64,000 bases of DNA from Abelmoschus esculentus (lineage: Eukaryota > Streptophyta > Magnoliopsida > Malvales > Malvaceae). A program made the position numbers and the translations under genes. Below, one piece after another: positions 35,618 through 48,864 of this stretch; position 1 is the stretch's first letter; every line of letters begins with the position of its first letter. The stretch is from positions 11,870,001 through 11,934,000 of the forward strand of contig JAUCBN010000038.1 of the NCBI GenBank assembly GCA_035048815.1. The letters run 5' to 3'. Below the pieces are notes generated by a model, which did not search any database, had not been told where the DNA came from, and saw only the letters and a list, made by a program, of their open reading frames with translations.

Positions 35618-36771
35618 CTAAGATCTCTCATCTTCGTCATCACCACCATCCCTACCATCGTCACCATCATCACCATCTTCACCGTTATAGTCGTCGTTGT
35701 TGCTAGGAGCATTATGAAGACGCCATTGATCCCTAAGAGCTTCAAGAGTGAGTCGCATGGAAAGGTTTTGATTCTCAAGGCTTGTTAGCCTTGTGCCCAT
35801 GACATCAAAATGAGTGTTGAAGTGACTAGTCATGGAATCAAACCTAGTATCTATACGAGTGCCCAAGCCTTCCAACTGAGAAGTGAGAAACGTTATCAAC
35901 TCGGCATTGGGAGCAACTTGGTGGAAAGGTTTCGGATCAACGGGAGGAGGAGGAGTATCACCTTGAACCCATTCGCCACCAATATATTGAAAATGAAAAT
36001 AGTTGAAAGAAGTTTCTCCTATAGGTTCTTTGACTAATTCCACAAGGTCATAAGAACAATCGATTCCCAAATGCACAAAGATAGAGCTGAACACACAAGC
36101 ATAGGAAAAAGATCGAACTTGAGGTGTGACACGGTTTTTAACTTGCCAAACAATGTCGACAAAGATAATTTAAGGTAGATTGGGTTTTCGAGCTTGACGG
36201 AAGCAATTTATCAAAAATCCGTCCACTTGACGAATCCATGAGTATTTTCCATTTGATGGACGAATCCACCAAGAGATGAAAAGGTGTAAGAAACAGTCAT
36301 AGACGTCGAGATTCATGACGGAACCCGTGAAGGTGTCAAGCGAATTTTCATCCTCAATGCCCTCATTCTCAAGATCAAAAACATCAACAAAGGTGTTAAC
36401 ATTTATATGAAAACTTCATCCCATGAGATAAGATTCGATGGCGATCACTTTAGTTTTATCCTTTGAGAGAATACAAGATGCATTGACATAAAAGATAAGG
36501 ACAAGAGTTGGGTAGAACTTGCTGGTGGATGAAAGAAAGTTCATGAACTTCCAATCTTGTAAGAGCTGAAGATAGCGGAATTGAAACTTTACGGAATTCA
36601 TGAAGCTCACATCCACACATCGTTCCTTTTTGAGCTTGTGGTTGCGAAATTGTTGGAAGTTGTCGATCTTGGAGTGGTCGTCCAAACAACGTTCATAGAC
36701 CACTTGAAGATCGAACCAGGAATGGGCAACAGCGCTCGAAGAACTACCTCCCTCGGTACGTTGGCACTTTT
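35618..36771 (-). pseudogene. Putative plant transposon protein ORF (3' part, broken)
   Basis: Starting at the junction with Copia D the frame reads CQRTEGGSSSSAVAHSWFD, then a domain like the 'putative plant transposon protein' family found in LARD/SIRE-like elements. After a break it continues with LKNRVTPQVRSFSYACVFSSI-like text into an open 158-codon frame (36094-35618). That frame ends in LTSQLEGLGTRIDTRFDSM, a heptad-like stretch, and a Gly/Asp-rich acidic tail of DDG repeats. The role of this protein is unknown. At least two breaks are present. Confidence 0.5.
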
Positions 36772-38225
36772 TGTTGGGACTGTCGATACACCCTATGGCG
36801 CAGAGGAACAAAATTACGACGATCTTTCCAGTGATCCAGATACGTTTAATTCAAAATCAGGAGGAACAGATGCGATTACTTACAGTGGTTTTCTTGATAA
36901 ACAACAAAAACAACAACTGAGTCTGCTACAGTCACGATCGTTCAACAATCGAATCTTTATCCTTCACGAATATCGTCTCGGTCTCTACTCAGTTCACCAT
37001 GTTGAGAGAGGAAATCTTGAAAAACTATTTTTCGTGATTTTAGGTTTGGAATACGGGATTCACTATTATGTGGAAGCTAGACCCAAAGATCCCTTATATA
37101 TATGTGTAACCCTAGGTATAAGAGTTTGATTCCGAATTTGTTATAGGAAATAATTAATTTTATTATTTCCTTAAATTTCAGAATCTATATTTAATTCGAA
37201 TTCGAAAAGAGATACAATTACTTTAACTATATCCTTTTCTTAAAATTCGGGATTAAATATAGTTTACTTATACATATATATAAATTTTTACTCATTTTAA
37301 ACCATTGGGTGTGACCCTGTAGGCTCATTGTAACGTTAGTAATAATATTAGAACAATTCTAATATTACAAACAATGAGTGACATCTAGCAATTTATCATT
37401 GTCATCTAAGTTACAAGAGATCATGATTCGATGTATCATGTCCGTGACCAACTCTATTAATATATTGTATCCTTTTGTCCTTTTATATCTTTAATAGGCA
37501 CAAGTCTCGGAATAGTCACACTTGTATAGCCTATTTTAATGTTTCTTGATATCTTGAGTGTACTACTATTCATGAATAATTTGTAATATCTCATATCAAC
37601 GTATTCAAGCATGATCATGTATTTCTAGTCTTACTCAATCAAGTGACCTTTGATATATTTTCCTATTATGTAGGAAGGACAAATCCTATCTCGATCATTC
37701 AGATCTCACTACATACATTATAATATGTCCAATATCAGTTTTTATAGTGTAGCTAATTACGAGACACGTTTAACTGCATCAAGACATAAAATCACATATG
37801 TTGAGATAGTAATAATATCAAGTCTAAGGATTATACATATAGTTATCACTATGAGCAATATCGTGACTGTCATATAATAATCCAAGATATATGCTCATAG
37901 TGGATCAATCCACTATATTATTCTTTACTAATATATTCATGTATTAATTTCGACATCTCTATGTCAATGACAACTCATTATCATCAATTAATCACATTTT
38001 AGTCTTAAGCTTATTATTATTGTTTATACCTATAATAATACTTGACTAAGGATCTTTTAATAATAATACATATATTATTATATAGACCTTATTGTTTCTC
38101 AGTTTATGTTATACATTGACACATATATCTGAAAACAATAATGGTAATACCTTTATTCAATAAAATTGATAAATAAAAGTATTCTTACAATTATCATATG
38201 ATTGGTCTTTGGTCATACTCTAACA
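36772..38225 (-). repeat. 3' LTR of Copia D
   Basis: 1454 bp with TGTTGGGAC... and ...CTAACA plus-strand ends, preceded on the minus strand by the tract GTGCTAGTGGGAGAT. No coding capacity; small plus-strand frames here are chance. Confidence 0.75.
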
Positions 38226-41163
38226 ATCTCCCACTAGCACTAAGACCAATCACTCACATATCTAATACTGAGTGACTCATTGTGATGATCATGCTTCTGT
38301 TGCGTTAGAGGCTTTGTCAAGGGATCAACAATGTTATCATTCGTGTGTACTTTGTATATCTCCATATCTCCTTGATCTATGATCTCTCGAATGAGATGAA
38401 AGCGTCTAATAATATGTTTGGATTGTTGATGAGATCTAGGTTCTTTTTCTTGTGTAATGGCTCCATTGTTGTCACAACAGAGTTCTATAGCATCTAATAT
38501 GCTTGGAACAACCTCTAGTTTGGATAAGAACTTTTTGATCCAAACAGATTCTTTTGTTGCTTCACTGACTGCAATATACTCAGCCTCTATCGTAGAATCA
38601 ACTACTGTATCTTGCTTAGAACTTTTCCAGCTTACAACACCTCCATTAAGGCAAAACACAAATCCATATTGCGATCTTGAGTCATCCTTTTCTGTTTGGA
38701 AACTAGCATCAATATAACCTTTTATACTAAGCTCTTCTTTGCCTCTATAGACAAGAAATGTATCCTTAGTTCTTCTCAAGTACTTAAGGATGCTTTTGAC
38801 TGCTACCTAGTGACTTTCACCAGGGTTTACCTGATATCGATTTGTCATGCTTAAGGCATACAATACATCTGGTCGAGTACATATCACGGCATACATGATA
38901 GAACCAATAGTCGAAGCATATGAAATCTTACTCATTTGTTCTCTTTCTTATGGAGTTGAAGGACACATTTCCTTCGAAACAGATATACCATGTCTCATAG
39001 GTAAGAATCCTTTCTTGGATTCTTCCATATTGAATCTTTTCAGAACTTTGTCTATATATGTACTTTGACTCAAACCTAGAAGTTGTCCAGATCTATCTCT
39101 ATAGATCTTAACCCCTAAGATATATGATGCCTTACCCAAATCTTTCATAGAGAAACAATTACTTAACCAAATCTTAACTGACTATAAGGTAGGTATGTCA
39201 TTTCCTATAATAAGTATGTCATCTACATACAAGATTAGGAAAGAAACAATGCTCCCACTTGTCTTCTTGTAAAGACAAGGCTCATCTTCATTCTTGATAA
39301 AACCAAACTCATTTATCACATCATTGAAACGATGATTCCAGCTTCGAGAAGCTTGCTTCAGTCCATAAATGGACCTTTGTAGCTTAGAAACCTTTCCAGC
39401 ATTTCCTGGAGCGAAAAAACCTTCTGGTTGTGTCATATACATATCCTCTTCAAGTTTTCCATTAAGGAAATCGGTTTTGACGTCCATCTGCCAAATTTCA
39501 TAATCACGAAATACAGTTATAGCAAGTAAGATCTGGATGGATTTAAACATAGCTATAGGGGAGAAAGTTTTGTCATAGTCAATACCATGAACTTGTCGAA
39601 AACCTTTAGTGACTAGTCGCCCCTTGTATGTTTGTACGTTTCCATCCATGTCAGTTTTCTTCTTGAAATCCCATTTACACCCTATAGGTTTTACCCCTTC
39701 AGGTGATTCAACCGAAGTCCATATTGGGCTGACTAACATAGATTCCATCTGAGATTTTAAGGACTCAAGCCATTTCTCAAACTCTAGGCTTGATACTGCC
39801 TCTTGATAAGTTCTTGGCTTATCTTGATTCATAATAAGAACATCTCCATGTGTGGTAATAAGAAATCCATATCTCTCAGGTGCATGGCGTTCTCTTGTGG
39901 ACCTGTGTAGTGATTGTGTTCCTAAATCTGTTGATTATTCCTCAATAATTTATGGAACATGTTCAATCTCAGGCTCAGTGAATTGTTGTTCTTGAACTTC
40001 TCCAAGTTTAATGTCTTTACCCTTTCCTTTTTACTAAGAAATTCTCTTTCGAGAAAAACTCTTGTTCGAACAACAAACACTTTGTTCTCTTTAGGGTTAA
40101 AGAAATAATATCCCTTAGTTTCTTTGGGATATCCAACAAAATTACACTTATGAGATTTGAGTTCGAGCTTTGTAGACATCTGATGTTTGACATATGCTTC
40201 GCAACCCCAAATCTTCATAAAAGACATACTAGGACGTTTTCCAGTCCATATATCATATGGTGTCTTTAGAACAGATTTAGATGGAACACGATTTAAAGTG
40301 AAAGCAATTGTTTCTAGCGCATGTCCCTAGAAAAAAGTCGTAAGATCACTATGACTCATCATTGATCGAACCATGTCTAACAAAGTTTGATTCTTCCTCT
40401 CAGAAAATCCATTCCACTATGGTGTACTTGGTGGAGTAAGCTGTGAGACAATCCCATATTCTTTAAAGAGTTCATCAAATTCTATGCTTAAGTATTCTCC
40501 ACCTCGATCTGATCGAAGTGCTTTAATACTCTTGCCTATTTGATTTTGTACTTCATTCTTGAATACTTTAAACTTTTCAATAGCCTCAGATTTATGGCGC
40601 ATAAGGTAAATATAACCATATTGATTGATGTCATCAGTGAAAGTGATGAAGTACTGAAATCCACCTCTAACTTGTGTGTTCATTGATCTACATACATCAC
40701 TATGTATTAATCCCAATAAATCACTTGCTCGCTCATTTTTACCATTAAAAGGAGCCTTAGTCATTTTTCCTAGTAAGAAAGATTCACATACATCCAGTTG
40801 TTTAAAAACAAATGAATCTAAAAATCCATCTTTATGGAGTTTTGATATGCGTTTCTCACTTATATGGCCTAAACGAAAATGCCAGAGATAAGTTTGATTT
40901 GAGTCATTTATTTTTGATCTTTTGGTATTTATTTTATATATGACATTTTCTAGATTTAAAATATATAAGTCATTAACCAATTGTGTCGAACCATAAGAAA
41001 CATTATCGAGATAAAAAGAACAACAATTATTCTTAATAATAATATCAAAGCCAATCTTGTCCAAACAAGAAATAGAAATAATGTTTTTAGTCAAACTAGG
41101 TACAAAATAACAATCTTCAAAATTTAACTTCCAACCTTAGAACCGGGGCACAAAGTATGATCA
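38226..41163 (-). pseudogene. Copia D pol: integrase, reverse transcriptase, RNase H
   Basis: Pre-integrase and integrase: TYLWHFRLGHISEKRISKLH, CESFLLGKMTKAPF, LIHSDVC, LRSDRGGEYL, LTPPSTP then a stop (40417). RT: EKWLESLKSQMESM, GCKWDFKKKTD, MDVKTDFLNGKLEEDMYM, LYVDDILIIGND (39182 side). RNase H: YIDASFQTEKDDSRSQYG, STIEAEYIAVSEA, HIIRRFHLIREI and DPLTKPL (38779-38240). Stops and frame changes at about 40415, 40230, 39840, 39170, 38950 and 38810 make it a pseudogene. Confidence 0.85.
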
Positions 41164-41168
41164 TCTTT

Positions 41169-41790
41169 GAATTTTTTGAAAAGCAAAGAAATTTTCCAGA
41201 ATCAAACTATAACGCTCGTAACAAAGTGCGTGCGTAGTTGTGTATAAGTTAATTTTCAAGATTCTATGTAAAAAAAAGATTTTAACAATAATTGCCTGGA
41301 CATTCATTTTTAATCTTACTAGATTCAGTTTCGTGCACCTCTAGTAATTAAGCAAATTCTTTTAATTTTATCGACTAGAGCCAGTTTCGGGCACCTCTAG
41401 TGATTCGTCAATGCGCACAAATTAGAGCCAGTTTCGGGCACCTCTAGAATGATATTGCTTATCTACTTTCTCTCATTTTTATTATTTTTTTTAAATTCTT
41501 ACATGCCCAAAATTCAACCTAAAATCCAAAGTCTCTATCAATCAACAAGTCGCAACCGTGTAAAAAAAATTAGCATCATAGAAAAAAATCTAGATTCTTC
41601 TAATGCAATCCTAAAATCAAAGGCTATTTCAATTAAGTGCAATGATAAAATTTTATCATTGGTTATCCACCAAATTTTAAAGCAATTAGATCAAGTTGAA
41701 ATTCTTGGCAAATAATATATGCAATCTATATGCAATAATTAATTATGAATGCAACTATCATGAATTAATTAAAGGTAAACACCCCCCGAA
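41169..41790 (-). other. Unmatched 3' end of Athila B
   Basis: On the minus strand, after the purine tract TTCGGGGGGTG (41782-41792), about 600 bases continue to the point where Copia D resumes. They do not align with the 5' LTR of B (53558-54764), so a normal 3' LTR is missing or replaced. The stretch contains the 26-bp repeats at 41319-41447. Confidence 0.4.
41319..41447. repeat. Three 26-bp repeats with CTAGAG/CTCTAG ends
   Basis: Copies at 41319-41344, 41375-41400 and 41422-41447 share CAGTTTCGGGCACCTCTAG (first copy one base different) and start CTAGAG, CTAGAT or TTAGAG. The hexamer ends of each copy are inverted complements. Confidence 0.8.
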
Positions 41791-42476
41791 CTCGAGATTA
41801 GCATTGTCCCCAATGCATGCAAAAATAAAAAATGCAAATGAGTTAGAAACGTTTTCACCTTGAGTTAATAATTTTCTGCTTGCCATGGATGTAGCTTCTG
41901 TCCTTGTCGTGATGGTTGTGCTGGTGGATTAGTTCTTTTCACTGATGCTTTTCCATAATCTTGAGCAGCACTTGCCTAAGCAATAACAATTGTCTGGGCA
42001 TCTGAAGTTGCGAGCATAACATCACAACGAATAGATCCAAAATTTTCAATATAATCACAACTTCACCTGTCTGTCAAGAAAAACGAAAATAATATTGAGG
42101 AAGGCAAGTGAAAAAGATCATTAGTGAAGGAAAGAATTTTGGCTAGAAAGAAAATGGAAATCAATAAACCAAAAATATGGTTAAGTTTTAGAGTTAATTA
42201 TGGAATTAATCTCTTCAAAATTTGATCCATATTAAAGTCTATCTAAATCTTTAATCAAATCTCTCTTGATCTTTATTTTCTTTCCTAAAAAGATAATACT
42301 AATAAATCAAAAAAATATTCAAGTAATAAAAAGATAATTATTCCTAAAAACTATAATTAAAAAAATCCATAAAAATGCCTAAATCATATATAATATATAT
42401 ATTAGAAATAAAAATAAATAAAAAGGTCCAAAATAAAATGAAATTAAAATAAAAAAAATATGAAAGAAGAGCATAA

Positions 42477-43603
42477 TTATGCTTCTAAAGTAAACCTTTC
42501 TTTTTCATCTTCTATGTTAGAGTTGGTATAATGCTTCAAGCTTTGTCCATTAACTTTAAATTCTCTTCCATCAATAGTGGACTTGATTATCACTGTACCA
42601 TGTGAAAATGGATTAATAACTTCAAACGGACCAGACCATCTTGACTTAAGCTTTCTGAGAAAAAGCTTCAATCGAGAATTGAAAAGAAGAGCTAACTGCC
42701 CAGGCATAAAATGCCGCGATATTAATTTCTTATCATGCCAATGCTTAGTCTTCTCTTTGTAAATCCTTGCATTATCATAGGACATAGAACGAAACTCTTA
42801 AATTTCATTTAGGTCCAACATACGTTTTTGTCCAGCACTCACCCAATCCATGTTCATGGTCTTAATCGCCCAATTGCCTTATGCTCAGTTTCTACCAGTA
42901 GATGACATGATTTTCCATATACAAGTCGATAAGGTGACGTGCCTAAAGATGTTTTGAATGCAGCGTGATATGCCTAAAGTGCATCATCGATTCGAAGAGA
43001 CCAGTCCTTTCTAGAAGGATTTACCACTTTATCAAAAATACTCTTCAATTCTCGGTTAGAAAGTTTTGCTTGCCCTTTTGTTTGTGGGTGATATGCCGTG
43101 ACAATTCGGTGTATAACTCCAAGATGGTGTAATATTTTTGGTAATTAATTTATTATAAAAATGCTTACCTCCATCATTGATTATTTCCTTTGGCATTTCA
43201 AACCTTGTGAAAATATTTTTCTGTAAAAATTTTTGAACAGTTTTGGCATCGTCTTTTGGACAAGCTGCAGTTTCAACCCATTTAGACATGTAATCGATAT
43301 AAAGTAAAATATAGAGATTACCAAAAGAATAAGGGAAAGTTCCTATGAAATCTATACCCCATACATCGAATAATTCGACCTCAAGAATATTTTGGAGCGA
43401 CATCTCATGTCTCTTGGAAATATTCCCCGTTCTTTGATAACGATCACATTACGTGTAGAATTCGTGGGCATCTTTATAAAGAGTGGGCCAGTATAAACCG
43501 GATTATAAGACCTTAGGTGTAGTTCACGTTCCTCCAAAGTGGCCTCCATATGGAGAAGAATGACATTGCCGAAACACATTTTGTTGTTCTTCCTCAGGAA
43601 CAC
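42477..43603 (-). pseudogene. Athila B integrase and pol C-terminus
   Basis: The integrase zinc region is split over frames (SSPYGGHFGGT-like, then CDRYQRTGN). The core starts ELFDVWGIDFIGTFPYSFGN with DYMSKWVETAACPKDDAKTV, EIINDGGKHF and a damaged NG-AEVSNRE stretch. A separate open frame (42785-42477) holds YKEKTKHWHDKKL, LFNSRLKLFLRKLKSRWSGP and FKVNGQSLKHY, the usual end of Athila pol. The catalytic DxG reads NDGG, with the usual SDxG Asp context changed. Confidence 0.8.
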
Positions 43604-43625
43604 ACCTTCGAATAACTTGATCTAC

Positions 43626-45110
43626 CTATTGCTTAAACAAAAGAGGATCGTCCCAGTAGTAATGCTTAACATTATGTAGGAACCGCTTATTTTCTTGGTG
43701 AGTAAGATCATAAGGTATAACACCACTAACCAAAAAATTAACAAAATCAACATACCATGGTGTTGCTGAGGCAATCATTAATTTCTCATTCGGGAATTCA
43801 TCATCAATCTTCAAAGGATCGTCTTCATTGTTTCCTTCTTCCAACCTTGACCAATGATCCGCCACTTTATTTTTCGTTCCTTTCCTATCCTTAATGTCAA
43901 TGTCAAACTCTTGTAAAAGTAAAATCCAATGAATTAGACGAGGTTTGACATCTTTCTTAGCAATCAAGTATTTAATTGTCGAGTGATCAGTATAGACAAC
44001 TACCTTAGAACCAATTAAATAGGAACGAAATTTATCAAATGCAAATACTACTACTAGCAATTCCTTTTCTGTAATTGTGTAATTTAATTGGGCGTCATTG
44101 AGGGTTTTACTAGCATAGTAAATCACATGAAAGATATTATCTTTTCGTTGACCTAAAACTGCCCCTACAGCAAAATCGCTTGCATCACATATTATTTCAA
44201 AAGGTAGAGACCAATCAGGTGAGACAACAATGGGTGCCGAGGTAATTTGCTTCTTCAAATTTTGAAATGCTGTGTTGCATGAGTCTTCAAAGTCAAAGTT
44301 TTTATCCTGCTCAAGCAGATTACATAAAGGTTTATAAATTTTAGAAAAATTATAAATGAATCTTCGATAAAAACATGCATGACCAAGGAAACTTCGAATT
44401 CCTTTAACCGAAGTTGGTGGCGGTAATTCCTCTATAACATTCATTTTTTCTCGATCGACTTCAATTCCCTTAGATAAAATCTTATGACCGAGGACAATTC
44501 CTTCATCTACCATAAAATGGTATTTCTCCCAATTGAGAACTAAACTCGATTCTTCATATCTTGTAAAATCTTTTTCTAAATTGTCAAGGTAACTTTCGAA
44601 GCTGTCTCCAAAGACAGAAAAATAATCCATAAAATTTCTAAGAGGTCTTCTACCATGTCTGAAAAAATGGTCATCATACATCTTTGAAAGGTTGTCGGAG
44701 TATTGCACAAACCAAACGGCATTCTCCTGAATGCGTATGTTCCATATGGGCAAGTGAATATTGTTTTCTCTCGATCATTTGATGGTGGTTATAACCTGAA
44801 TATCCATCAAGAAAACAATAAAATAGCTTTCCTGCAAGACGGTCAATCATCTGGTCAATAAAGGGCAAAGGAAAATGATCATTTTTAGTGGCTTTATTTA
44901 ACTTATGGTAATCAATGCAAACTCTCCAACCTGTAATAGTTCTAGTCGATATTAATTCATTGTTCTCATTTCTTACCACAGTCATACCTTCCTTTTTAGG
45001 TACACAATGTACCAGACTTACCCACGTACTATCGAAAATAAGGTATATAATATCGACATCAAGCCATTTGATGATTTCTTTCATAACAACCTCCTTCATA
45101 GATTGATTAA
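43626..45110 (-). pseudogene. Athila B reverse transcriptase and RNase H
   Basis: RT part 1 (45099-44674): STWVSLVHCVPKKEGM, TGWRVCIDYHKLNKA, FPLPFIDQMIDRLAG, FLDGYSGYNHH. Part 2 is a 375-codon open frame: NLVLNWEKYHFMV-type text, LGHKILSKGIEVDREKM, GIRSFLGHACFYRRF, then RNase H IICDASDFAVGAVLGQ, IYYASKTLNDAQLNYT, VVVYTDHSTIKYL. The two parts join by frameshift near 44750 and the region carrying the catalytic M-D-D reads NFMDYFSV. RNase H looks intact in sequence. Confidence 0.85.
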
Positions 45111-45266
45111 GTCACCTTTGCGCATCAATTGATGGTTTATGGTCTTCCTCCAAAAGGATTTTGTGCATGCACATCGTCGGACTAATTCCCTTTAAGTCAG
45201 TAATCGTCCTCCTAAAGCCCTCTTGTGCCTTTTTAACACGTCAATCAATTTCTCTTCCTGTTTTGG

Positions 45267-46340
45267 CTACAACTTAGAAGAAATTATAACAAGCAGTGAA
45301 TCATTATTTCCTAAATAAGCATATTTCAGTTGTCCTGACAATGGTTTTAATTCAAGAATTGGAGAATGCTCAATAGATGGTTTTAAAATCTTACCTCCTT
45401 TACTTGAATAATCAATTGGTTCGAAGAACTTACATGGACGACTAACTACCCAGTTTGCTTCATGTTGTTCTTCGTCGTTTGGTTCTGTAAGTTCTTTATG
45501 TTCCTTTGGTTCGGAAATGGAATTACCGAGGCAATATTCAAGGATATCTTTTTTAACTCCAAAATTGAATTCAGTAGTTGCTTGGATGATCTTGCATTCC
45601 TCTAGATCATCTGCATGCTTAAGAGTGTGAAAAATGTTGAGCTTGATTTGCTGATCATTGAATGGCATCGTAAGTTCTCTCTTCTCGACATCGATTAACG
45701 TCCTTCCCATTGCTAAAAACGGTCTCCCAAGAATGATGGATGCAAATTTGTCTACTTCACAATCCAAAATAATAAAATCAGTAGGAAAAATGAATTTATA
45801 GACCCTTACCAATATGTCCTCGATTTTCCCTTCTAGATGTACATAAGATCTATCGGAAGCTGTAACATCACTGTGAAGGGTCTAGCTTTTCTGATTCCTA
45901 ATCGTTGAAAAATCGATTTTGGTATAAGATTGATACTTGCTCTAAGATCACATAGTGCCTTCCCTGCATAATGATTTCCAATTGAGCATGAGATTGTGAA
46001 ACTTCCTGGATCTTTTAACTTTGGTGGCATCTTGTTGTGCAACATAGCTATACATCCTTCCGTCATGGCAATAGTCTCAAACTCGCCTAACCTTGTTCTC
46101 TTAGAAACAATATCTTTGAGAAATTTATGTAATTCCGTATCTGCTCTATTGCCTCAACCAACGGCAAATTAATATGAACTTGCTTCATAATATTCAAGAA
46201 CTTCTTGAATTGATATTCTTGTTTTTGCCGTCAAAGCCTCTGTGGAAAAGGTGGTAGAAATTGAATATCCTCAATCTTCTCATTCGTTTGGAATATGAGA
46301 GAGGGTAATGTCATGGCATCAAGACTTTCTGCGGCATTTT
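45267..46340 (-). pseudogene. Athila B aspartic protease and linker
   Basis: MPPKLKDPGSFTISCSIGNH, KALCDLRASINLIPKSIF (the active-site D-L-G is D-L-R here, a missing key residue), then ILVRVYKFIFPTDFIILDCEVDKFASIILGRPFL and TLIDVEKRELTM. A linker with SPILELKPLSGQLKYAYLG leads to RT. One frame change at about 45830. Confidence 0.8.
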
Positions 46341-46359
46341 TCGATTCCTCCTTCTTTTC

Positions 46360-47494
46360 ATCATCCTTTTATCTTAGTTTTGGCTTCACTGGATGTTTTT
46401 TTTCTTGTAAAGATTCATCGTTAATCCTTAATCCACTACGAGTAGTGATTACCTTACATTGCTCATGGCCAATTCCTTTGGTGATCTCAGTGTTGCTAGG
46501 TAAACCGCATTGTGGTCTTGTATTCACATTTTGTGCAAATTGACCAAATTGCATTTCTAGCATTTTGAGTGTTGCCTCTTGATTTTGCAACCGCATCTCA
46601 GTCCTGTTCATGAAAGCTTCAGTCTTGTTTATGAAAGCATCAACTTTTTCCATGAAAGCATTAGTTCTTTTATCATTATTAACAAACATGGATTCAGTTC
46701 TTGTTATAAGAGCTTTTAAAGTATCTTCCAAAGAACTAGACTGTGTCATTTTCTGTGACATCTATTGCCGAGGCATATTCTGTTGGAATCCTAATACTTG
46801 TATGCTCGAACCTCCTTGATTGAGAGCATTGTTCTAATTGCTCCAAGAAAATCAGGGTGATTCTTCCAAACAAGATTATAAGTGTTTGATATTGCATTGT
46901 TTCGATTGTAGTTTCCCACGTAAAAACTTTACTCTAGATTCTGTAAGCATTTAGAAGAATTAGGGTTATCATAACATAAATCGCAAAAGGAATTCAATAC
47001 CTTGATTTCTTTTGTGTTATTTTGGCATTGCATATTCATAACCGCATTCGTAAAATTAGCCAATTGTGAAGCAATCGAACTCGCTGCATCATTTTCACTA
47101 TTGTTTCGTCTAATTCCTCCATGTCTAGTATTTGGGAACTGGTAATCATTCTTCACCATGCGGTTTAAAATTTCCATTGCTTCTTCTGCCGATTTTTCTA
47201 AAAATATGCCATTTGCCGCGGCATCTAACATCATTTTAGTTGGCGTGTTCACATCATTATAGAACATCGTCACTTACGTCCATCATGGAAATACATGCAT
47301 GAGGCATTTGCGTAAAAGTTCTCTATATCACTCCCATGCTTCGTACATTGCTTCGTCATCACCCTGCCGAAAAGAAGTAATTTTATTACATAATCTATCA
47401 GTCAGACTTGTAGAACTAAATCTACCAAGAAAATCACGATATAATTCCATCCAAGATCCTAGAGATCCAGATGGAATACTATTTAACCATGTTT
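46360..47494 (-). pseudogene. Athila B gag, 3' part
   Basis: It continues the gag of B after element C: AKTWLNSIPSGSLGSWMELY, FLGRFSSTSLTDRL, SFRQGDDEAMYEAWE, then VTMFYNDVNTPTKMMLDAA and a tail containing a helical FMEKVDAFINKTEAFMNRTE repeat and IGHEQCKVITTRSG. Breaks at about 47325 and 47275 and in the linker (46770-46930). Confidence 0.75.
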
Positions 47495-47499
47495 TAGCT

Positions 47500-48862
47500 T
47501 GATGCATGTTAGATATGTGCAATTTCAGTGCAAGTGAACATGTCGCCAAGTAATAAAGTGATGAGTATCAAGTATCGTCTCCTAAGGGATTGACACACTT
47601 AATATTCTTCCTTTGATCTTCTTTCTCTGTAAAGAAAATAAAATAAAAACACAAGTGATTGGGTTGTGATTAATCTAAATAATAAAAACTAAATAAAGAT
47701 AGAAAGTTAGATAAAGTAGGTGGCTAGGATCTAGTTGTGCTGTATAATGGATTTGATCAACTCGTTCTTGTTTAATGCAATTGTACGACACTGTCTCGAC
47801 AAAACTGTAGATTACTGTCTCGACAGTGAAGATACGGTTTTGCCGCGGCAATCCCTTTCTCTTGGTCAGACTTTACCAAAGTTCGGCAAAGTATCCTTAG
47901 ATGACTCCGCTTATCCCTAAGTCGAAGTACTATTGATGACCAGTCTTTGATGATACGTCCTGATGTGAATTAATTATAATCACCAACCAATCTCACACTT
48001 CTATTAGCCGCTTAAACTCTAAACCTATCCCTAGGCTGAGTTAGTGCTCCATGGCAAAAATACCGTACTTATTCCTTTTGTGAATCTAACTCTCTCAATA
48101 TTAGATAAATGAATAACTTACAAACTTCTCTCCCGATATTAGACAAAAAGGGAGTCCTTGCTTGGGCCGTGCGCATAGAATTCCTGCACAATGGTGGCAT
48201 TGGCCTGGATCGGCTGGAGGTAGAAGATCTCTCATTCTTGATATTTTATCTTGTCGAACAAGTAGTGTTTGATGCCAAAATTTTCTTCTTCAGAATGTTG
48301 GAACCCTTGTTCCTCCTATAATTGCCGAGCAATGAATAACCTGTTGAATCGTCTTCAACAACTGCTAGGGAAAAGCTCTTGTAGGTGGCCATGAGTAAGT
48401 GTTTTGAGTGTTTGAAGTTCTTGGAGATTTTCTAGAAGAGTTTCTGAAAATTACAAGAAGGTATTATGAGAGCAAGGTTAGCAAAGAATTAAAGATAACA
48501 AGAATGCAAGAGTAAATAGTTCATGAGGAAGAGATTGCTTATATAGGCCTCGGCTTTGTGGCCGTTTTAACCATTAGCCGTTTTATATCCGTTTAGCTTT
48601 TACTGTCGTTTGCATTTACTGCTACGGTAAGAATCTCGATAGACAAGCCGTTATGCTGTTTCTACCCATTGGAACTGTTGCGGCTCTGATATTGTTTACT
48701 GCCTTGGCACGATTCCTACTGTGAACTGTTTCTCCTTTATTCTTGTTTATTATCCTAAAGAAATTAAACAAAAACAAGAAAATTAATTAAAGACAAAATA
48801 TTTATATAAAGTAAATCTAAACTAAACTAGTCCTAATATAAAAATAGAAAGATAAGGGAAAA
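47500..48862 (-). repeat. 3' LTR of element C (upper boundary uncertain)
   Basis: 47500-48137 aligns closely with 51650-52278. Beyond that the sequence is unrelated to the other LTR. It has its own minus-strand TATATAAGC at 48537-48545. No polypurine tract separates it clearly from the coding end at 48865. Confidence 0.6.
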
Positions 48863-48864
48863 GA

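Larger units (their letters stand above)
34056..36771 (-). mobile_element. SIRE-like LTR retroelement, 3' part (element S), interrupted by Copia D
   Basis: On the minus strand a polypurine tract AAAAAGGGGGAGAT (about 35286-35299) is followed by an LTR beginning TGTAAAACC at 35285 and ending ...CAACTCAGCA at 34056. The AAGGGGGAGATTG junction is typical of SIRE-like elements, and the LTR contains the phrase CCAAGAGGGGGGTGAATTAG. Upstream lies the end of a coding region of the putative plant transposon protein type. The 5' part is cut off at 36772 by the LTR of Copia D and is not seen again in the window. Confidence 0.55.

Noticed and set aside
36581..37129. 182-codon plus-strand frame
   Set aside because: It spans the junction of element S and the LTR of Copia D and is antisense to both. 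Chance frame.
47214..47223. TGCCGCGGCA in gag of B as an inserted palindrome
   Set aside because: The homologous codons in A and C have the same length, so it is substitution within Asp-Ala-Ala-Ala codons, not an insertion.
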